Part shown: piece after piece, positions 13,595 to 16,358 of the stretch
How the letters are laid out: each line of letters begins with the position of its first letter
Numbering within the stretch: the stretch's first letter is position 1
Assembly: GCA_008017145.1 (NCBI GenBank)
Contig: SSGY01000042.1
Coordinates: forward strand, 1 to 16,358
Length of the DNA: 16,358 nucleotides
DNA from: Neisseriales bacterium
GTDB lineage: Bacteria; Pseudomonadota; Gammaproteobacteria; Burkholderiales; UBA11063
Direction of reading: 5' to 3'
Made by a program: the position numbers and the translations under genes
Notes under the pieces: generated by a model
The model's database searches: none
Seen by the model: only the letters and a program-made list of their open reading frames with translations
What the model was told of the DNA's origin: nothing

Positions 13595-14347
13595 TTAATC
13601 TTGCGACTTTGCCAACATCTCAGAAAGTAGCCGAGATTCTTCTTTGGTTAATTTACGCGTTTGCAATAATTCTGGGCGTCTTTGATAAGTCCGCCACAAG
13701 CTTTGCTGCAAGCGCCATTTTCTAATTTGTTCGTGATTTCCCGAAAATAATACTTCCGGTACTTTGGCATCCTGATAATCGCGTGGAACAGTATAATGCG
13801 GACAATCCAGCAAACCATCCATAAACGAATCACATTCAACCGACTCTTGAGAATTCATTGCTCCAGGGATCTGACGCACAACAGCGTCCATTATCAGCAA
13901 AGCTGGTAACTCACCACCCGAAACCACAAAATCGCCGACCGAGAGCTCAACATCAACATTACGTTGAATAAATCTCTCATCAACGCCCTCATAGCGTCCA
14001 CAAACAAAAATTACGCCTGTCTCTTGGGCTAATTGATTAATTAGCTTTTGATCAGCACGCTTACCCTGTGGCGATAAATACACCACGAGAGGTTTTGCAA
14101 CTCCACACACTTCTTGTTTCGCTTTAGCCGCAGCTAATGCTAATTCAAGTGGCTCGATCTTCATGACCATGCCAGGTCCGCCACCAAAAGTCTTATCATC
14201 AATCCGACGATAATTATCGGTAGTAAAATCACGCGGGTTTATCGCATCTAATTGATACAAATTATTTGCCAATGCGCGGGCAACAATACCATGCTGGTTT
14301 GTCGCTGCAAACATCTCTGGAAATATGGAAATGACACTAAAGATCAA
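13595..14347 (-). CDS. trmD: tRNA (guanine-N1)-methyltransferase TrmD
   Basis: TrmD makes m1G37 next to the anticodon of tRNAs reading codons that begin with C (Leu, Pro, Arg), which prevents +1 frameshifting. The product shows the SPOUT trefoil-knot core: LVVYLSPQGKRADQKL, then VIFVCGRYEGVDERFI and LSVGDFVVSGGELPALLIMD. The early KTFGGGPGMVMKIEPL is the family signature for the S-adenosylmethionine/tRNA site. The C-terminal tRNA-binding domain has SGNHEQIRKWR. No ATG is available at the N-terminus. The best start is TTG at 14345-14347, whose TTGA overlaps the rimM stop and gives 250 residues starting at IFSVISIFPEMF; a further TTG at 14360-14362 would add five residues. The overlap suggests translational coupling to rimM. 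Confidence 0.95.
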   Translation of the reverse strand: MIFSVISIFPEMFAATNQHGIVARALANNLYQLDAINPRDFTTDNYRRIDDKTFGGGPGMVMKIEPLELALAAAKAKQEVCGVAKPLVVYLSPQGKRADQKLINQLAQETGVIFVCGRYEGVDERFIQRNVDVELSVGDFVVSGGELPALLIMDAVVRQIPGAMNSQESVECDSFMDGLLDCPHYTVPRDYQDAKVPEVLFSGNHEQIRKWRLQQSLWRTYQRRPELLQTRKLTKEESRLLSEMLAKSQD

Positions 14348-14856
14348 TAATCCAAACCCCAATCAACAATAATTTGTTTATTTTGCATATCGACTTTGAC
14401 AACATACTGCGCAACAAACGGAATCAAACGTTCTTCTTGTTCAAGCTTGGCAACCAATACATCATTAGCGCCAGTCTCCATCAGATCTTTTACAACCCCA
14501 AGAGACTCACCTTGGACATTGACAACATTCAAACCGATTAAATCAACCCAGTAAAACTCGTCTTCGTCTAAATCTGGAAACTCTTCTCGATCAACCGCAA
14601 CAATTGTTCCTTTAAGAGCAAAGGCAGCATCCCGATCATCAACTCCAGCGAGCTTTGCATGAAACACACCGTCTCGCGCAAAACTTTTTTCAATTTTTTT
14701 GCTAAGAATCGTTCCATCTTTGAGCTTGAGATACACTTGCGTATACTCATCCAAAGAATCACTGTATTCCGTTGCCGTCTTAATTTTTACCCAACCTTGA
14801 ATACCAAAAGCATTGGCTATATAACCCATGTCAATCAGATTTGCAGGTATAGACAT
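14344..14856 (-). CDS. rimM: Ribosome maturation factor RimM
   Basis: RimM binds the head of the pre-30S subunit, near ribosomal protein S19, and assists late maturation of the 16S rRNA. The product is 170 residues from ATG 14854-14856. The N-terminal RimM domain has MGYIANAFGIQGWVKIKTAT and a FARDGVFHAKLAGVDDRDAA segment. The C-terminal PRC-barrel starts at EDEFYWVDLIGLNVV and ends with LIPFVAQYVVKVD. A TTG one codon before the ATG is possible but less likely. The ATG is 3 nt after the rpsP stop, and the rimM TGA overlaps the trmD TTG start, so the operon is tightly coupled. Confidence 0.95.
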   Translation of the reverse strand: MSIPANLIDMGYIANAFGIQGWVKIKTATEYSDSLDEYTQVYLKLKDGTILSKKIEKSFARDGVFHAKLAGVDDRDAAFALKGTIVAVDREEFPDLDEDEFYWVDLIGLNVVNVQGESLGVVKDLMETGANDVLVAKLEQEERLIPFVAQYVVKVDMQNKQIIVDWGLDY

Positions 14857-14859
14857 CAA

Positions 14860-15099
14860 TTAAGCGTTATTTTTGATAAGTTTTTTAACTGCAGGAGATA
14901 CTTGCGCACCAACTGAAGTCCAATGAGCAACACGTTCGCTATTGATACGAACAGCTTCAACACCCTCAGATGCAACTGGGTTGAAGAAACCTAATTTCTC
15001 GATGAAACGTCCATCACGACGCGCACGAGAATCAGCAGCAACGATGCTGAAATATGGGCGGTGTTTATTACCACCACGTGCCAAACGAATAACTACCAT
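14860..15099 (-). CDS. rpsP: 30S ribosomal protein S16
   Basis: S16 (bS16) is a primary assembly protein of the 30S body. The 79-residue product carries [20 protein letters not shown] followed by [20 protein letters not shown], the typical start and conserved core, and ends with [15 protein letters not shown]. Length is typical. AGGAA about 8 nt before the ATG is a good ribosome binding site. It is the first gene of the operon with rimM, trmD and rplS and has a sigma-70-like promoter at 15146-15175. Confidence 0.98.
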   Translation of the reverse strand: MVVIRLARGGNKHRPYFSIVAADSRARRDGRFIEKLGFFNPVASEGVEAVRINSERVAHWTSVGAQVSPAVKKLIKNNA

Positions 15100-15145
15100 T
15101 GTGTTATTTCCTATTAAATATAAAGATTAAACAATAAAGCACGTG

Positions 15146-15175
15146 ATTTTACATCATTTCACCATCGCGCGTCAA
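15146..15175 (-). promoter_or_regulatory. Promoter of the rpsP-rimM-trmD-rplS operon
   Basis: Read on the minus strand, TTGACG (15175 to 15170), an 18-bp spacer and TAAAAT (15151 to 15146) form a good sigma-70 pair. Transcription would start near 15139, giving a leader of about 40 nt. Confidence 0.65.
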
Positions 15176-15187
15176 GGGTAAAAACTG

Positions 15188-15208
15188 CTAACGATAGCCG
15201 GATGTTAG
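15188..15208 (-). terminator. Weak terminator-like hairpin after the RTX gene
   Basis: CTAAC (15208 to 15204, minus strand) pairs with GTTAG (15192 to 15188) around an 11-nt loop, followed by CAGTTTTTA. The stem is only 5 bp. It follows the stop codon directly and would separate the RTX gene from the rpsP promoter. Confidence 0.3.
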
Positions 15209-16358
15209 TTACCTAAGAACAACTTGCTTATCACTAAAAACCAAATATTGGATATTAGTCAATGTTTTTACTCCATCTATACCACTTACAACCGTAATGC
15301 CATTTGCCGTGCCTATCGCATATAAGCTTGAGCTTAATTCAAAAACTACACCATTATACCCACTACCACCATCAATAATATCATCACCAGAATAAGGATA
15401 AAATAGATCATTACCGCTGCTACCATACATCTGATCATTAGTTGAAGTGCCATTAATTCTACCGCCTGCTTCGGTTATCACCAATGGTAATACACCTGTT
15501 GGAATAGCCTGTTGTGCTACACTGCCGCCATTACCGCCATTCCAGTAAATCATGCTGTAGCCAAGATCAACATTATCACGTAAATCCATAAAAATAGCAC
15601 TTGGATAGGATTCATTGCCATAATTGTTATACACAGGAGATGAATATAAATCTTGTGCTAGATAGCCACTAGACTTGCTCCAGCCAGCAGGAAATACCGC
15701 TGATTCAAATCTTGCAGCAATCTGCTCAGTAGTTTGATCAGTAGCATTACTTGATTTGATGATATATACATTGCCCCACTGATCTGTCACAAAGAAACGT
15801 AGAATCGGATTTCCATTCTTATCATTTTTAGTAAATAAAATTAACTGATTCTTATTAATCGAAGAATATTTTACCTGAGCTGGCGGTACATACACACCTG
15901 TTTGCCCTGCTTGCCAGCCGTTAACAGGTTGTGGAGCAGGATATGCGGAAGACTCAAATGGCCAGATATAACTGATATTTTGAACGATCAAACCCCAAGT
16001 GTGCCCCTGACAGTCTGTATAAGGGAGAAGTGGACCTGCTGCTGCGTTTGGACTGCCTAATGTATTGGCATAGTCAAATACAGCATTACGAGGCGTATTT
16101 TGTACCCAACTTTCACCACAATTAAATGCTCTAAACTCTTCATCGCTAGCGATTGGATTAGAACCATAATCAATATAAACATAGACAAAACCTTGGAAAT
16201 TAGAACCGATATCTCCGGTATATGCAACCTCATAGCCACTTTTAGCTTCTGTGCTTTTATACCCAGCTGACTCTGCCGCAGTAATTGAAGATGTAACATT
16301 AAATGGATTACTCGTTGCTGAACTAACCCCACTAGCATTAGCTGCTAAAGTATAACCA
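15209..16358 (-). CDS. RTX-type secreted protein, C-terminal part (5' end outside the window)
   Basis: The minus-strand frame ending at TAA 15209-15211 is open all the way to 16357, giving at least 382 residues. A TTG at 15989-15991 that looks like a start is therefore internal. The most N-terminal visible part (GYTLAANASGVSSATSNPFN) resembles the end of a bacterial Ig-like domain. A middle domain with CGESW and TDCQGHTWGLIVQNISY is unrecognised. Near the C-terminus, at about 15356-15454, are RTX calcium-binding nonapeptides (NDQMYGSSGNDLFYPYSGDD, then IIDGGSGYN). The tail with ITVVSGIDGVKTLTNIQYLV and FSDKQVVL matches the C-terminal module found in RTX proteins exported by type I systems. 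It is likely an extracellular protein secreted by an ABC-type exporter; none is visible here. Its enzymatic or adhesive role cannot be told from this fragment. Confidence 0.85.
   Translation of the reverse strand, partial: GYTLAANASGVSSATSNPFNVTSSITAAESAGYKSTEAKSGYEVAYTGDIGSNFQGFVYVYIDYGSNPIASDEEFRAFNCGESWVQNTPRNAVFDYANTLGSPNAAAGPLLPYTDCQGHTWGLIVQNISYIWPFESSAYPAPQPVNGWQAGQTGVYVPPAQVKYSSINKNQLILFTKNDKNGNPILRFFVTDQWGNVYIIKSSNATDQTTEQIAARFESAVFPAGWSKSSGYLAQDLYSSPVYNNYGNESYPSAIFMDLRDNVDLGYSMIYWNGGNGGSVAQQAIPTGVLPLVITEAGGRINGTSTNDQMYGSSGNDLFYPYSGDDIIDGGSGYNGVVFELSSSLYAIGTANGITVVSGIDGVKTLTNIQYLVFSDKQVVLR

Noticed and set aside
14832..14841. CAATCAGATT inside rimM, matching the terminal repeat of the 13011-13104 element
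   Set aside because: It is only ten bases within conserved rimM coding sequence with no matching inverted partner nearby; chance is the simplest reading.
16057..16338. 93-codon minus-strand frame near the right edge
   Set aside because: It is a different frame of the same DNA that encodes the RTX protein, with low-complexity Leu/Ile-rich product; the RTX frame is open and domain-like.

Overview
The window is a low-GC chromosomal segment from a Gram-negative bacterium. The conserved genes (rpsP-rimM-trmD-rplS order, short-form HPF, YaeQ, an RlmL-type methyltransferase, an ArnT-like glycosyltransferase, lipobox lipoproteins) fit the Beta/Gammaproteobacteria. A low-GC member of the Neisseriales is my best guess, but I cannot prove it from the sequence alone.

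Layout from left to right. At 1-89 (-) is the 5' end of an rlmL-like 23S rRNA methyltransferase gene, divergent from hpf (279-647, +). hpf converges on a 1198-residue pyruvate:ferredoxin/flavodoxin oxidoreductase (nifJ, 702-4298, -) across a 29-bp perfect palindrome whose right arm contains the nifJ stop codon. Upstream of nifJ on the same strand is a three-gene accessory locus, transcribed right to left. It holds a 54-aa Gly-rich peptide gene with a strong ribosome binding site (8506-8670), a giant RCC1-repeat lipoprotein (5147-8488) built from 171-bp tandem units, and a small lipoprotein (4505-5116). The small lipoprotein repeats the six-cysteine N-terminal domain of the giant one. This is the most unusual part of the window.

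To its right the (+) strand carries grpE (with a sigma-32-like promoter), a HAD-IB phosphatase, an ArnT/PMT-like membrane glycosyltransferase 3 nt downstream of the phosphatase, a small membrane protein and yaeQ. The 3' end of yaeQ is followed by a 94-nt element with 12-bp terminal inverted repeats and internal stem-loops, then a bidirectional terminator. From the other side comes the ribosomal/tRNA-modification operon rpsP-rimM-trmD-rplS (15099 to 13170, -), with a recognisable sigma-70 promoter. The right edge (15209-16358, -) is the 3' part of a large secreted RTX-type protein whose reading frame is open through the window edge.

The housekeeping genes serve ribosome hibernation, rRNA/tRNA modification, ribosome assembly and protein folding. 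The accessory genes (peptide, two lipoproteins, RTX protein) point to cell-surface or extracellular functions that cannot be assigned from sequence alone. No tRNA, rRNA, CRISPR array or insertion sequence was seen.
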